A DNA stretch of 64,000 bases from Terriglobia bacterium (GTDB lineage Bacteria; Acidobacteriota; Terriglobia; Terriglobales; Acidobacteriaceae). Location of the stretch: assembly GCA_020073385.1 (NCBI GenBank), contig JAIQFH010000003.1, forward strand, positions 1 through 64,000. Reading direction: 5' to 3'. The notes under the pieces are model-generated. The model saw only the letters and a list, made by a program, of their open reading frames with translations. It made no database searches and was not told where the DNA came from. The stretch's first letter is position 1, and each line of letters opens with the position of its first letter. The position numbers were made by a program, and so were the translations under genes. Below, piece by piece: positions 45,516 through 54,400 of the stretch.

Positions 45516-46099
45516 TCGGCCCTTTCAATGCGTGGTTTGGCACACATTGTTCGCGTTCGATGGAGACTTAGATCCGTACTCGCGGTCGTTCAGGATCTTG
45601 GTTCGAAGCGCGATTCATCAACGATGCTCGGCCAGAGCGCGATCGGCATTTCAAAGCGAAAGCCGATTACATCCGAAACTGCAAAGTGGCGGTAGCAGAG
45701 AATTTTTCCGGCATCGCTGGGTTTGCCGAGATCCGGAGTGAGAACGTCTTGTCCGGAACATCGACAAGCGAAGAAATCGATGCCGCGATCGTATCGCAGT
45801 CTGGACAGATCCGTTTCGAAGTGTTGACTTTCGAGAGTGAAGGAGCGGGCCAGGCCTCATTTTCGTGGTGAGCAGTCTCGGGATCGTGCGCGGGCGGCAT
45901 AGCCACCCGAATTGAGCTTTCAAACAGCAAAAGGAACATCCCGTCGGTTCGCCCCACCTTTAGCCCTGAGCCTCGAATGAACGGTAATTTCTGCTGAGCC
46001 TACTGTCAAGGGTGGTTCCGTCTTGCGAGCAACGATCAGCCCTAACGAGTAACGACGGGGATGCGCCGAACTGTGCGTTCGCGCGAGATGCGAGGCCCA

Positions 46100-46320
46100 A
46101 GCGGAGCCCTCAGGGCTAAAGCCCGCATCTTTTGTGGGATTGAGCGGCGCGGCTAGAAGCGGTTGCGGAAAAACTCCGATCGTCGCGAGAGGCGACCACT
46201 GGGGCTGAAGCCCATTGTTGATTCTGCGCGCTCTACGCGGCGCTAAAGCGCCGCTCTTCCACGTTACCACCGGCATTCAGGAGTTTTTCCGCAACCTCTG
46301 AAGCCGCACCCTTTCAAAAC
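46100..46320. repeat. Dispersed hairpin repeat, copy 1 (interrupted)
   Basis: The copy has a GGGCTAAAGCCC hairpin, then GGCGCGGCT at 46147-46154, and resumes with GAAGCCGC at 46300 before the common ending CCCTTTCAAAAC. Together the split parts form the third hairpin seen whole in copies 2 and 3. Confidence 0.7.
46155..46299. mobile_element. MITE-like palindromic insertion inside a hairpin repeat
   Basis: This roughly 145-base unit has perfect 17-bp inverted repeats, GGTTGCGGAAAAACTCC at 46161-46177 and its complement at 46280-46296. It contains internal GGGCTGAAGCCC and GCGGCGCTAAAGCGCCGC hairpins. It codes for nothing. It lies exactly within the stem of a repeat that is intact elsewhere in the window. 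Confidence 0.6.
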
Positions 46321-46336
46321 CATATCTGATAGAGCT

Positions 46337-47443
46337 CTAGCGGGTAAATGAGATGTTCAGCCCGGTGGTGAAGATCACGTCGTTGTTCTTCGACCCGGTG
46401 GGAGGATTCGAGACGTAGATATCTCCGAACTGATTCTGCCAGCCCAGCCACTTGTTGAATTTCGTCACCGTGCCGAGATTGAAGGTGAAGCGGTACTCGC
46501 CGGTTTGCTGCAGATTGGGGAAGAAACCGGCGCTCTCGGTCAGCACCGTGCTTTTCCCTAGCTTCGTGTTGAGCTCTTCACCCAGCGTGAGGGCGGCGAA
46601 TTTGTTGGTCTTGCCGTAGGACTCATAAATGGCGGGATTCGGGGGGGCAGCAGGAATAAGCAACGTCCCGTTGGAGTAGGTCTCGTGCGTATAGTTCAAG
46701 CCGCCGAGAAAATCCAGAATGGTGCGGTCGGACTTGATAGCGTGAAAGCCGAAGCCGCCGGTGTAGACCTGGCGAAGATCGAGGAATTGCAGCGCATTGG
46801 CCATGAAGTCACCGGCGCCGAAGACAAACAGCTTCGGATTCACGTCGCGGTCGTATCGGAGTCCACCTTGCTCGAGATTTGCGACCGTGCTCGGATTGGC
46901 AAGGTCGTTCGTGGTATTGATGGAGCTAGCGTAAAGCGTGATCTTGTCGTGCAGGCTGGGATGCACGGCGTTGAACGCGAGCGCCAGGTTTTCGGTCTGG
47001 CTGTTGCCGCGAGCCACGGAGAAGCCCACATTGATGCCGCCGTTCCAGCCGTGCGTGAGTCCCGGGTGAAGCGACTTTTCGTATGCCTGCTGCTCGGCCT
47101 CGCTGCGAATCAGCGTGACGTTTTCTTTCGGCACTGCGACTGTGCCGGCGGTCTTGGTAGCGACCTCTAGCTTGCCGTCGGTAGTCGTGACCGGGCCGAC
47201 GGCGGTTTTTCCACCTTTGACGGTGACGTGAAGCTCCGCGTCGGTCTTGATTTCCTGGATGGCATCGAATTTCAGCGTGACGTCGCCGGCGGCATCGGTG
47301 TGCAGTACCAGTGTCTTGCCGTCGGACTTGACCACCGTGCCGGTGAGACGGTCGCCATTCTTCAGAGTGACTTGGTCAGCGAATAGAGTAGTTGAAAATC
47401 CAAAAAATGCGATTAGGGCCAATACTTCTAACTTGCGTAGCAC
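46337..47443 (-). CDS. DUF481-family outer-membrane protein
   Basis: This 368-residue protein has a signal peptide (LEVLALIAFFGFSTTLFA). An SH3-like or LSM-like beta region follows (QVTLKNGDRLTGTVVKSDGKTLVLHTD), and then a DUF481 beta-barrel (about residues 130-368) with alternating hydrophobic strands ending in an aromatic-arginine C-terminus (LNISFTR). The C-terminal pattern is that of BAM-inserted barrels. The family includes E. coli YdiY, induced by acid; function is otherwise unknown. Confidence 0.85.
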   Translation of the reverse strand: MLRKLEVLALIAFFGFSTTLFADQVTLKNGDRLTGTVVKSDGKTLVLHTDAAGDVTLKFDAIQEIKTDAELHVTVKGGKTAVGPVTTTDGKLEVATKTAGTVAVPKENVTLIRSEAEQQAYEKSLHPGLTHGWNGGINVGFSVARGNSQTENLALAFNAVHPSLHDKITLYASSINTTNDLANPSTVANLEQGGLRYDRDVNPKLFVFGAGDFMANALQFLDLRQVYTGGFGFHAIKSDRTILDFLGGLNYTHETYSNGTLLIPAAPPNPAIYESYGKTNKFAALTLGEELNTKLGKSTVLTESAGFFPNLQQTGEYRFTFNLGTVTKFNKWLGWQNQFGDIYVSNPPTGSKNNDVIFTTGLNISFTR

Positions 47444-47571
47444 GGCCTACCTCCATTTTGCAGAAGTAATGAATAGCGATTGGGAACCCGAGATTGCGGT
47501 GAATCGTTCGAGAAACTCAGACGAAGGGGCAGACAGCTCTGCCCGGAGTGCTTTCCGACTTAGGAGTCGAG

Positions 47572-47772
47572 CTAGCTCTTGGTTTCGGTGTCCTTCTTGC
47601 TCTGATCGGACGAAGCCTGTGCGGGGGGATTATCCTTCATGCCGTCTTTCAGGGCACGGATCCCCTCACCCAGACCTTTGCCGAGCTCAGGCAGTTTCCT
47701 GGGACCGAAGACCAGCAGGGCAATAAAGAAGATCACCAGCAGGTGCATCGGTTGAAATAGACCTTCTAACAT
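47572..47772 (-). CDS. tatA: Sec-independent translocase subunit TatA/TatE
   Basis: This 66-residue protein has one N-terminal helix (HLLVIFFIALLVF), the conserved FGPRKLPELGKGLGEGI hinge and amphipathic helix, and a charged tail. It forms the pore part of the Tat system, which is needed by the many Tat-signal proteins of this window. I choose the ATG at 47772, with GGAGG six bases before it; an upstream in-frame ATG at 47799 lacks a site. No tatB or tatC is adjacent. Confidence 0.92.
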   Translation of the reverse strand: MLEGLFQPMHLLVIFFIALLVFGPRKLPELGKGLGEGIRALKDGMKDNPPAQASSDQSKKDTETKS

Positions 47773-48282
47773 CGGGAGCCTCCGAGGGATACCAAGCAAG
47801 TAAAGATCATACGCTATTTGCGGGGTCGAGGGAAAGGACCACTCCCGCCAGCCTCGAAATCAGCTTTGCCCTGTGTTTTACGCGGGTTGCAAGCCCGGTT
47901 CGGTGAAGCGAGCCACGCGCTGGTGTGATTTGACGCACAGCCGAGTTGTGGATCATGTGACGGGGTCGTGGGTCTTTGCGCTCTCCGCGAATTCGTGGCG
48001 CCTTTTGTGGTTAACAGCGTTTAATCGCAGAGATCGCAGAGAAGAGCCGCCGAGTTCGCGGAGAAAACCAAACCCTTGTCGTGCCCTTTGCGTGCAGGCG
48101 ATTCTGCGGTACTCGATTAGGATCGTAACTTCAAGGGCGGGTTATTCTGCCCGGTTACCTCCGTGACCTTACCCCCGAATCGGCGGGCAGGCTATTTTCA
48201 GGAGGGCTTTCCGCAGGCGTTTGCATTGGCATTCCCGTGAGGAGCCGCTCTACGCAAGCCAATCCACGAGTTGGGGAGTACG
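47773..48282. other. Intergenic region with degenerate repeats
   Basis: About 510 bases without a credible gene. It contains ATCGCAGAGATCGCAGAGAA (about 48024), a short-period repeat common between genes of soil bacteria. The promoter of the TPR gene is probably at the right end. Confidence 0.4.
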
Positions 48283-49755
48283 GTGAGAATCAAGGCTTCG
48301 CTGTTGTTGTCCATGCTAGTTCTGGCCACGGTGGCCGCACGCTCTTCCGATAGTCCCGATCCACGATCCCGGGCCGTAACCACCACTCAACTCGCGGCAT
48401 GGCTTACAGGCGGGGTCTCGAGCAGCCGTCTGGCGCGTGTCGTAGCCGAGCGCGGACTTGCCACGCTTCCGACAAACAATGAGCTGAGACAATTGGAATC
48501 GGCCGGGGCCGGCAAGGACCTGATGAAGGTCGTCAGTTCGGGGAACGCTTTTTCGCCTGAGGTTGGCCCGGCGATTCCGGCAGGGCTTCTGAAGGCGGCC
48601 TCGGAAGTGAAGGCGGAGCATTTTCACGAGGCGGAGACCGAACTTAGAGCATTGATCTCTGGTGATGACGGGAATCCAGCGCTGCACTTCGCACTGGGGG
48701 TGGTGCTGCGGCAGCAAGAAAAGCTTGACGACGCCTACGATGAACTGGCGGCCGCGTTGCAATTGATGCCCGACCTTCCCGAAAATCACAGCGCGATGTC
48801 CTATTTGTTCTACCGGCTGGATGACGGGCCCAATTCGATCTCCGAGGCGCGCACAGCCTTGAGCATCGACCCGAAAAATGGTGAGGCGTACCAGTATCTG
48901 GGACTCGGACACTATTCGCTAGGACAGTATGAGGCAGCGGTACATGCATATTCTGAATCGCTGGCGCGCGATCATGACAATCCCGATACCTACTACGATA
49001 TGGGCATCGCGCTGCACGCGGCCGGCAATCTCCCGGGCGCGGTGTCGGCGTATGAAAGGGCGATCCAACTCCGTCCGGGTTTCTGGGAGGCGCATTCGAA
49101 CTTGGGCCTGATCCGGCACGAGGAAGGGAATCTTGCGCAGGCTGTGGCGGAGTATCGCGAAGCCAAGCGGATTGCGCCGGATGAGGCGTCGGTCAGGAAC
49201 AACCTGGGAAATACGTACTGCGACCAGGGGGAGTACGATGCAGCCATTACGGAGATGCAGGAACTCTATCGCCAGCATCCGGAGTGGCAGCAGGGCCACG
49301 CTTGCCTGGCCAGCGCCTTCATGGCGAAGAACAAGTACGACGATGCCGTCGAGCAGTTGCGACTCGCCGTGCATCAGAACCCAACAGGATCGACCGAGCA
49401 CCGCGTTCTCGGGCAGACGTTGCTCCTCGACAACAAGCCAGAAGAGGCCCTGCACGAACTGCGCATCGCGGTTTCACTCAATCCGGACTCGGACCTCGCT
49501 CATCACCTGCTGGGAACGGTCCTGTTTCAGCAGGGCGATCTCGTGGCGGCCGAAAAAGAATTCCGGGAAGCGTTGCGGGTGAACGCCTCGGCCGACAATC
49601 ACTACTCGCTGGCTGCCTGCCTGATGAGCCTGGATCGCTACCAGGAGGCGCTATCCGAGATCGATCTAGCCACCAAACTCGACCCAGAGCGGACGCTCTA
49701 CCGGGCCCGCCGCGAAGAACTGCTGAAGCTCATCAAGGACACGAACTCACGGTAA
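48283..49755 (+). CDS. Exported TPR protein
   Basis: This protein of about 490 residues has a signal peptide (KASLLLSMLVLATVAA). An N-terminal region (AWLTGGVSSSRLARVVAERGL) precedes eight or more TPR units, for example YQYLGLGHYSLGQYEAAVHAYSESLARD and YYDMGIALHAAGNLPGAVSAYERAIQLRP. It likely scaffolds envelope proteins. The GTG at 48283 has GGGGAG four to five bases before it and is preferred to TTG 48271. Confidence 0.8.
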   Translation: MRIKASLLLSMLVLATVAARSSDSPDPRSRAVTTTQLAAWLTGGVSSSRLARVVAERGLATLPTNNELRQLESAGAGKDLMKVVSSGNAFSPEVGPAIPAGLLKAASEVKAEHFHEAETELRALISGDDGNPALHFALGVVLRQQEKLDDAYDELAAALQLMPDLPENHSAMSYLFYRLDDGPNSISEARTALSIDPKNGEAYQYLGLGHYSLGQYEAAVHAYSESLARDHDNPDTYYDMGIALHAAGNLPGAVSAYERAIQLRPGFWEAHSNLGLIRHEEGNLAQAVAEYREAKRIAPDEASVRNNLGNTYCDQGEYDAAITEMQELYRQHPEWQQGHACLASAFMAKNKYDDAVEQLRLAVHQNPTGSTEHRVLGQTLLLDNKPEEALHELRIAVSLNPDSDLAHHLLGTVLFQQGDLVAAEKEFREALRVNASADNHYSLAACLMSLDRYQEALSEIDLATKLDPERTLYRARREELLKLIKDTNSR

Positions 49756-49880
49756 ATCCGCCCAATGGGTCAGTGCGGGCGTCGTACCTCCGGTCTGTAG
49801 GCGAAACAGGCTACAACGCTTAAATTAAAGCAAGAAAGACTTAAGCCGTGCATTGGGCGCGGTATTCAGGGGATCACTCG

Positions 49881-50531
49881 ATGCCGAGCAACGTAACCCG
49901 ATCACAGCAGAACAACGGCGCGGCAGCCGCTCAAGCGGCTTTGACAAAGGATGCGGGCGCGCGCCGGATGGCATCTGACGCGCAAGAACACGCGTCGAGA
50001 AAGGAAGCGGGATACGGGCTGCCATGCTCGAAATGCCATCTGTATTACCCCGCTGACCTCGATGAATGCCCGACCTGCCATCACAAGGAGCGGGTTTCTC
50101 CTGTCGCCCCAAAGCTGCCCGTCAGGCCGGCCCAGGCCGTTCCCGACGCTGTTCCGGATGGCGCCGTTTTGGAGCAGGAGCGGGAGGAATTTCTGCGCCA
50201 ATTCAAGTCGCACCTGATGGAGGCCCACGCAGAAGTGATGAACGGTCCGGAATCGATCTGTAAGTTCACGGAGCACCATCCCGGAGAGCCGGGCAAGGCT
50301 GACGTGTGCGGCGGGTGTTATGAGCGGGTGCAAGAGCGACTCGATGTTTGCGAGGCGGCGCTCCACATTGATTTGAAAGAAGCGGCGCAGATCATTTACG
50401 ACGCTGTGTGGGCCGATCCTTCGGACCCGGGGAAAACTTATCAGAATGCGGCCAGTGCTCTGCTGACAGAGTTGAGGAAGCGGGCGGGGATCACGACTGT
50501 GTTGGGGCCGTTTCAGCCGCTGGCGCACTAA
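49881..50531 (+). CDS. Zinc-ribbon hypothetical protein
   Basis: This 216-residue soluble protein has an Ala/Gln-rich head and a zinc-ribbon-like knuckle (CSKCHLYYPADLDECPTC). A second Cys/His cluster sits mid-protein (CKFTEHHPGEPGKADVCGGC), and the rest is a helical C-terminal part. AGGGGAT lies seven bases before the ATG at 49881. The pattern suggests protein or nucleic-acid binding. I do not recognise a named family, and the neighbours give no hint. Confidence 0.65.
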   Translation: MPSNVTRSQQNNGAAAAQAALTKDAGARRMASDAQEHASRKEAGYGLPCSKCHLYYPADLDECPTCHHKERVSPVAPKLPVRPAQAVPDAVPDGAVLEQEREEFLRQFKSHLMEAHAEVMNGPESICKFTEHHPGEPGKADVCGGCYERVQERLDVCEAALHIDLKEAAQIIYDAVWADPSDPGKTYQNAASALLTELRKRAGITTVLGPFQPLAH

Positions 50532-50569
50532 TAAGCGGGCGTCGGACCTCGGACCTTGGGCTTCAGACC

Positions 50570-50950
50570 TCAGACTCTCGTTTCGTGGCGCTTAAGATTG
50601 TCATCTGCGCTGGCGAGGGCATGCAAAACCACCTTCGAGCGTGAATACACGAGAAAACAGTAGAGAGCTGGCCCAATCGGGATCAAGATCATCGCGCAGA
50701 ACCAAAGGATTTGCTTCCACGCTGCGGAATCATCGAAGCGAAATAAGAAGAACTCCATCCCAGTCGCGTTGATGGCGGTTGCAAGCACGCCAACGAACAG
50801 GAGTTGCTTGAGAAGAGGAATTGGTCCGTATACGTAGAGTGCCGCGAATGTTACGTATACCGTGAGCGAGACGACGGCGGCAGCACGATAGACCCGCCGT
50901 GCCGTCTCGGAAACAATCCATTCCTTGCTGAAATACTGGTAATGGTTCAT
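50570..50950 (-). CDS. Small four-helix membrane protein, hypothetical
   Basis: This 126-residue protein has about four membrane helices: AAAVVSLTVYVTFAALYVY, LLFVGVLATAINATG, ILWFCAMILIPIGPALYCFLVY and a weaker one. It has a charged cytoplasmic tail. It follows the next gene by 24 bases on the same strand, so the two are probably co-transcribed. No family is recognised. Confidence 0.6.
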   Translation of the reverse strand: MNHYQYFSKEWIVSETARRVYRAAAVVSLTVYVTFAALYVYGPIPLLKQLLFVGVLATAINATGMEFFLFRFDDSAAWKQILWFCAMILIPIGPALYCFLVYSRSKVVLHALASADDNLKRHETRV

Positions 50951-50974
50951 GGCTTCCGCCGTTCGCTCTTTGGC

Positions 50975-51481
50975 TCACTCCGCTTTGATTGCGATCCACT
51001 TCTTTCCCGCATACAGCTTGTAGCCGGCGCCATCCTCGACCAGTTTGAGAGGGACCGCATGCTGCAGAGCCTGATCGGTCTGGTACGAGGTGCTTAGAAC
51101 GTCGCTATTAGCTACGTCCATCACCACGAACTTATTGTCGGCAGCGAAACCGAAGCCGTATTGGCCGGGTGGCAGGGATGATCCGCCGACGTTCAGCTTC
51201 GTTTCTGTGATCAACATGCCTTGGTACTTCTGCTGGATCGCGGTGGAATATCCGGAGGCATCTACCAGCGCGGCCAGCATCATCTTGCCGTCCGCGAGCT
51301 GAAATCCGACAGCATTGCGCAGTTGCACGGGAGCCTTCTGGCCGCGGAAAAAATACTCGGCGGGAACAGCTTTCTTCAGTTCGTCGCTGTTGAGGATATG
51401 CTTTGAGACTTGCTGGGCGATGGCGTATCCAATCAGTGTGATTGCAACAATGGAGAGCATTTTCAGACCCGACTTGTTCAT
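50975..51481 (-). CDS. Exported hypothetical protein
   Basis: This 168-residue protein has one N-terminal membrane or signal segment (MLSIVAITLIGYAIA). A beta-rich domain contains a GFQLADGKMMLAALVDASGYSTAIQQKYQGMLITE core and a GPQYGFGFA-like strand region. An AAAGGA site lies about nine bases before the ATG. The middle resembles lipocalin-like or DUF4412-type folds only vaguely, so I assign no function. Confidence 0.6.
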   Translation of the reverse strand: MNKSGLKMLSIVAITLIGYAIAQQVSKHILNSDELKKAVPAEYFFRGQKAPVQLRNAVGFQLADGKMMLAALVDASGYSTAIQQKYQGMLITETKLNVGGSSLPPGQYGFGFAADNKFVVMDVANSDVLSTSYQTDQALQHAVPLKLVEDGAGYKLYAGKKWIAIKAE

Positions 51482-51498
51482 CGTAACGGTTCCTTTTC

Positions 51499-51620
51499 TG
51501 GGCCCTCAGGGGCTGAAAGCCCTCCAATCGTGGCCCACTAACGCGGCCCTGAAGGGCCGCTCTTCCACTAGAACCTCTTTATGGCGCGGCTGGAAGCCGC
51601 GCCCTTTCAAAGCCCGTAAA
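51499..51620. repeat. Dispersed hairpin repeat, copy 2 (intact)
   Basis: The copy shows AGGGGCTGAAAGCCCT, then GCGGCCCTGAAGGGCCGC followed by TCTTCCACT, then GGCGCGGCTGGAAGCCGCGC and the ending CCCTTTCAAA. The three hairpins appear in the same order as in copies 1 and 3. Confidence 0.75.
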
Positions 51621-51763
51621 AGAGCTTCAAATTGACTCTGGGGAACTTTAGTCTTTCCCGTGGCGCGGAGCAAATGCTTCCTCTGTCGGAAGAATAGGAA
51701 ATTCAGTTTGGCGGCAAGATTCGGATAGTCCGTTCGGAGGCTTCGCCGTAGGCTTTTCTTACT

Positions 51764-52891
51764 ATGACAACGAATGCCATACTCGCACTGGACGCACTGG
51801 AAACCATGCCGGTCAACCAAGCCAAAGCCGCGGGATCTTCCGATTCATCAGACGATCGCTTTTGGGACGCCGTCATCGCGCGCGACTCAAAGCGCGATGG
51901 CGAGTTCTTCTTTGCCGTTTCGACGACCGGCGTCTACTGCCGGCCATCGTGCGCCGCACGGCGGCCGCGGCGGGAGAATGTGCAGTTCTTTCGAACCCCG
52001 GACGCTGCGGAACAGGCGGGATATCGGGCGTGTCTGCGCTGCCGTCCGCGTGCATTCACGGGGAACGTCGAGTCGGATGGCGTGAAGGCGATCTGCCGGT
52101 TTATTGAGCAGCATCTGGATGAGCCGCTCACGCTTGGCCGTCTGGCCAAAGAATTCCACCAGAGCCCGTTTCGCCTGCAGCGGCGGTTTAAGGCGGTGCT
52201 CGGGATTACGCCCCGGGAATACGCGGATTCCTGCCGGTTGAAGACCCTGAAGCACAGGCTGCAGTCAGGCGATTCGGTCACGCGAGCGATGTACGACGCC
52301 GGATACGGTTCGAGCAGCCGTTTGTATGAGCGCACCGCATCGCAGCTCGGAATGACTCCTGACAAGTACCGCAGGGGCGCGATCGCGGCCACGATCCGGT
52401 ATACCTGCGCGGATTCGCCGCTGGGCCGGATGCTGATTGCGGCTACCGAGAAGGGTATTTGTGCGATCCAGTTTGCCCGCACCGATGGTGAGCTTATCGA
52501 GGGCCTGAAGCGGGAGTTCCCGTTCGCCATGCGGAGGACCGATAGTGGAGGGCTGCAGTCATGGGTGAATGCGCTGCTGCTGCACTTGCGGGGCAAGGAT
52601 CTGAATTCGTCTCTGCCGCTCGACATTCGTGCAACTGCGTTTCAGCGGCGGGTGTGGGCCTATCTGCAATCGATTCCATTCGGCGAGACGAAATCCTACA
52701 GCGAAGTCGCGAAAGCGATCGGCCAGCCCCGCGCCTGCCGCGCCGTGGCTCGTGCATGCGCGACGAACCCGGTGGCAGTTGCGATCCCGTGTCACCGCGT
52801 GGTTCGCGAAGATGGCAGCATGGGAGGATATCGTTGGGGATTGGAACGCAAGAAAGCGCTGCTACAGATGGAACGCGGCGCTGGCCGTTGA
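51764..52891 (+). CDS. ada: Bifunctional Ada: methylphosphotriester/O6-methylguanine repair and regulator
   Basis: This 375-residue protein has the full Ada layout. The N-terminal zinc domain has Cys59, Cys63, Cys90 and Cys93 (GVYCRPSC and CLRC), the AraC-type helix-turn-helix covers about residues 100-190, and the C-terminal methyltransferase domain has acceptor Cys343 in IPCHRVV. It removes methyl groups from phosphotriesters and O6-methylguanine and, once methylated, activates the adaptive response. The start is weak (no clear ribosome site). Confidence 0.95.
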   Translation: MTTNAILALDALETMPVNQAKAAGSSDSSDDRFWDAVIARDSKRDGEFFFAVSTTGVYCRPSCAARRPRRENVQFFRTPDAAEQAGYRACLRCRPRAFTGNVESDGVKAICRFIEQHLDEPLTLGRLAKEFHQSPFRLQRRFKAVLGITPREYADSCRLKTLKHRLQSGDSVTRAMYDAGYGSSSRLYERTASQLGMTPDKYRRGAIAATIRYTCADSPLGRMLIAATEKGICAIQFARTDGELIEGLKREFPFAMRRTDSGGLQSWVNALLLHLRGKDLNSSLPLDIRATAFQRRVWAYLQSIPFGETKSYSEVAKAIGQPRACRAVARACATNPVAVAIPCHRVVREDGSMGGYRWGLERKKALLQMERGAGR

Positions 52892-52960
52892 GATTGCAGA
52901 TTTCAGATTTCGGGCATTCAGAGAATCTGCAATCTGGAGCCCGAAATCTCGCATGCGGAA
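52891..52960. repeat. Interleaved inverted repeats (A-B-A'-B' order)
   Basis: AGATTGCAGAT and AGATTTCGGGC occur in that order, followed by their complements ATCTGCAATCT and GCCCGAAATCT in the same order. Nested stems would put the partners in reverse order, so the RNA could form only one stem at a time or a pseudoknot. A related motif (AGATTGCAGATTTTCGATTT) starts at 35460. The 201-base gap contains nothing else. Confidence 0.6.
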
Positions 52961-53092
52961 TCTTCTTTTTCAAAAAGAGGTCCTGCCTCGATCAACTCCA
53001 TCCGCTGAAGAAAGATTTGACCGCACGCTTGCGCAGCGGTGTAATATGCGGTTGCTGGGGGCTTTGGGGGACCCTCCTGCCGGGGCGGTGTC

Positions 53093-54202
53093 ATGCGAGT
53101 CAAGGTGGCAGTGGTTGTTCTTTCTTGCGTTTTCATGTTTGGGTGTGGTGGTGGATCAAGCCCACAGGTCGGGGGAGGCACGATTGCGGCGCCGACCGTT
53201 TCGACGAGGGATGCGCAGAACGGGGCTGTGATCGTTAGCTTGGCCTCGACGGTTCAAGGGGCGACGATCTTCTACACGGTCGACGGGAGTACGCCCTCGA
53301 CTTTGTCGCAGACGTATCAGGCGTCTTTTCTCGTGGCATCGAACGTGACGGTGCAGGCGATCGCCCTGTTAGACCTCGCCACTAGCAAGGTGACGAGCGC
53401 GTCGTTTTCACCCAATATCCCATCGGGAACGCTGGTCTGGAGTGACGAATTCTCTAACAACACTGGGGCTGACGCGCAGCCTGATCCGGCGATCTGGACG
53501 TATGACACCGGGAATAGTGGATTTGGAAATAACGAACTCGAGAACTACTGCGCCTGGGGATCGTCGACGTCACCCTGCAGCACGACCGACCCGAGCGAGT
53601 ACGTTGGAACCGACGGCTATCTGCATATCTGGGCGCGGCAACCGTCGCCAGGCGTGTACACGTCAGCACGGCTGAAGAGTCAAGGGTTGTTTAGCTTCCA
53701 GTATGGACGGCTGGAATTCCGTGCTCTGGTGCCGGAAGCGCAGGGATTCTGGCCTGCGGTGTGGCTGCTGGGCAATAACATCGTGAACGTGAATTGGCCG
53801 GCATGTGGCGAAATGGATGTGCTGGAGCGGGTGAACGCAGCTGGTTCACCCGATTGGAATGCTGGGTCTATTCACGGGACCGGTTTCACCGGTGGGACAG
53901 GGCTGGGCGTTCAGTACGATTTTCCGAATGGCGAGACCGCAGCGCAATGGCATACCTACGGCATGATATGGAAGCCGGGCAGCGTGCAGTATTACATCGA
54001 CGATCCGTTGAACATCTACGCATCATTTACGCCATCCAGCCTTGCCGTCTTGAGCGGAGCAGTCTGGCCGTTCGATGCGGGGCAGAGCAATTTCCTGATC
54101 GTGAATCTGGCGATCGGCGGGAGTTGGCCCGGGGCACCCGACCAGACCACACCGTTTCCGTCAGAGATGCTGGTCGACTACGTGCGAATCTACACGAACT
54201 AG
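53093..54202 (+). CDS. GH16-family beta-glucanase lipoprotein with chitobiase-type beta domain
   Basis: This 369-residue protein has a lipoprotein signal ending in the lipobox-like FMFGC, then GGG. A CHB_HEX_C-like beta domain covers about residues 35-105 (ATIFYTVDGSTPS). A GH16 domain follows with the catalytic signature Glu240-x-Asp242-x-x-Glu245 (GEMDVLE) and the closing strand VDYVRIYTN. It should cleave beta-1,3 or beta-1,3-1,4-glucans (laminarin, lichenan). It is monocistronic. Confidence 0.9.
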   Translation: MRVKVAVVVLSCVFMFGCGGGSSPQVGGGTIAAPTVSTRDAQNGAVIVSLASTVQGATIFYTVDGSTPSTLSQTYQASFLVASNVTVQAIALLDLATSKVTSASFSPNIPSGTLVWSDEFSNNTGADAQPDPAIWTYDTGNSGFGNNELENYCAWGSSTSPCSTTDPSEYVGTDGYLHIWARQPSPGVYTSARLKSQGLFSFQYGRLEFRALVPEAQGFWPAVWLLGNNIVNVNWPACGEMDVLERVNAAGSPDWNAGSIHGTGFTGGTGLGVQYDFPNGETAAQWHTYGMIWKPGSVQYYIDDPLNIYASFTPSSLAVLSGAVWPFDAGQSNFLIVNLAIGGSWPGAPDQTTPFPSEMLVDYVRIYTN

Positions 54203-54242
54203 GGCTGGGCTCATAAACCGGCTTGCTGGATCTAGGAGTCTT

Positions 54243-54376
54243 CCCTCATGGGCTGAAAGCCCGAGTCCCGTGTCGGATCTGACGCGGCGCTAAAGCGCCG
54301 CTCTTCCACTAAAACTCTTTAAGAGAGCAGAGTGACCTCGTGGCGGCACGGCTGAAAGCCACGCCCTTTCAAAACG
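54243..54376. repeat. Dispersed hairpin repeat, copy 3 (intact)
   Basis: The copy has GGGCTGAAAGCCC, GCGGCGCTAAAGCGCCGC, TCTTCCACTAAAACTCTTTA and a final GGCTGAAAGCC followed by ACGCCCTTTCAAAAC. The central hairpin is identical to that inside the insertion at 46155-46299. Confidence 0.75.
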
Positions 54377-54400
54377 GTTTATGAAACACGTAGACACGAA

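Larger units (their letters stand above)
45516..46336. other. 820-base intergenic region with nested hairpin repeats on the right
   Basis: The left half shows no convincing gene: short frames exist on both strands but without family-like sequence or ribosome sites. The right half (about 46100-46320) is a copy of the dispersed hairpin repeat, itself interrupted by a MITE-like insertion. Confidence 0.5.

Noticed and set aside
45667-45957. Minus-strand frame of 96 codons in the 45.5-46.3 kb gap
   Set aside because: It has no ribosome site or recognisable pattern, and competing frames overlap it; I could not support a gene.
51506-51820. Minus-strand frame of 104 codons
   Set aside because: It runs across the hairpin repeat and into the start of ada, and has no family-like sequence.
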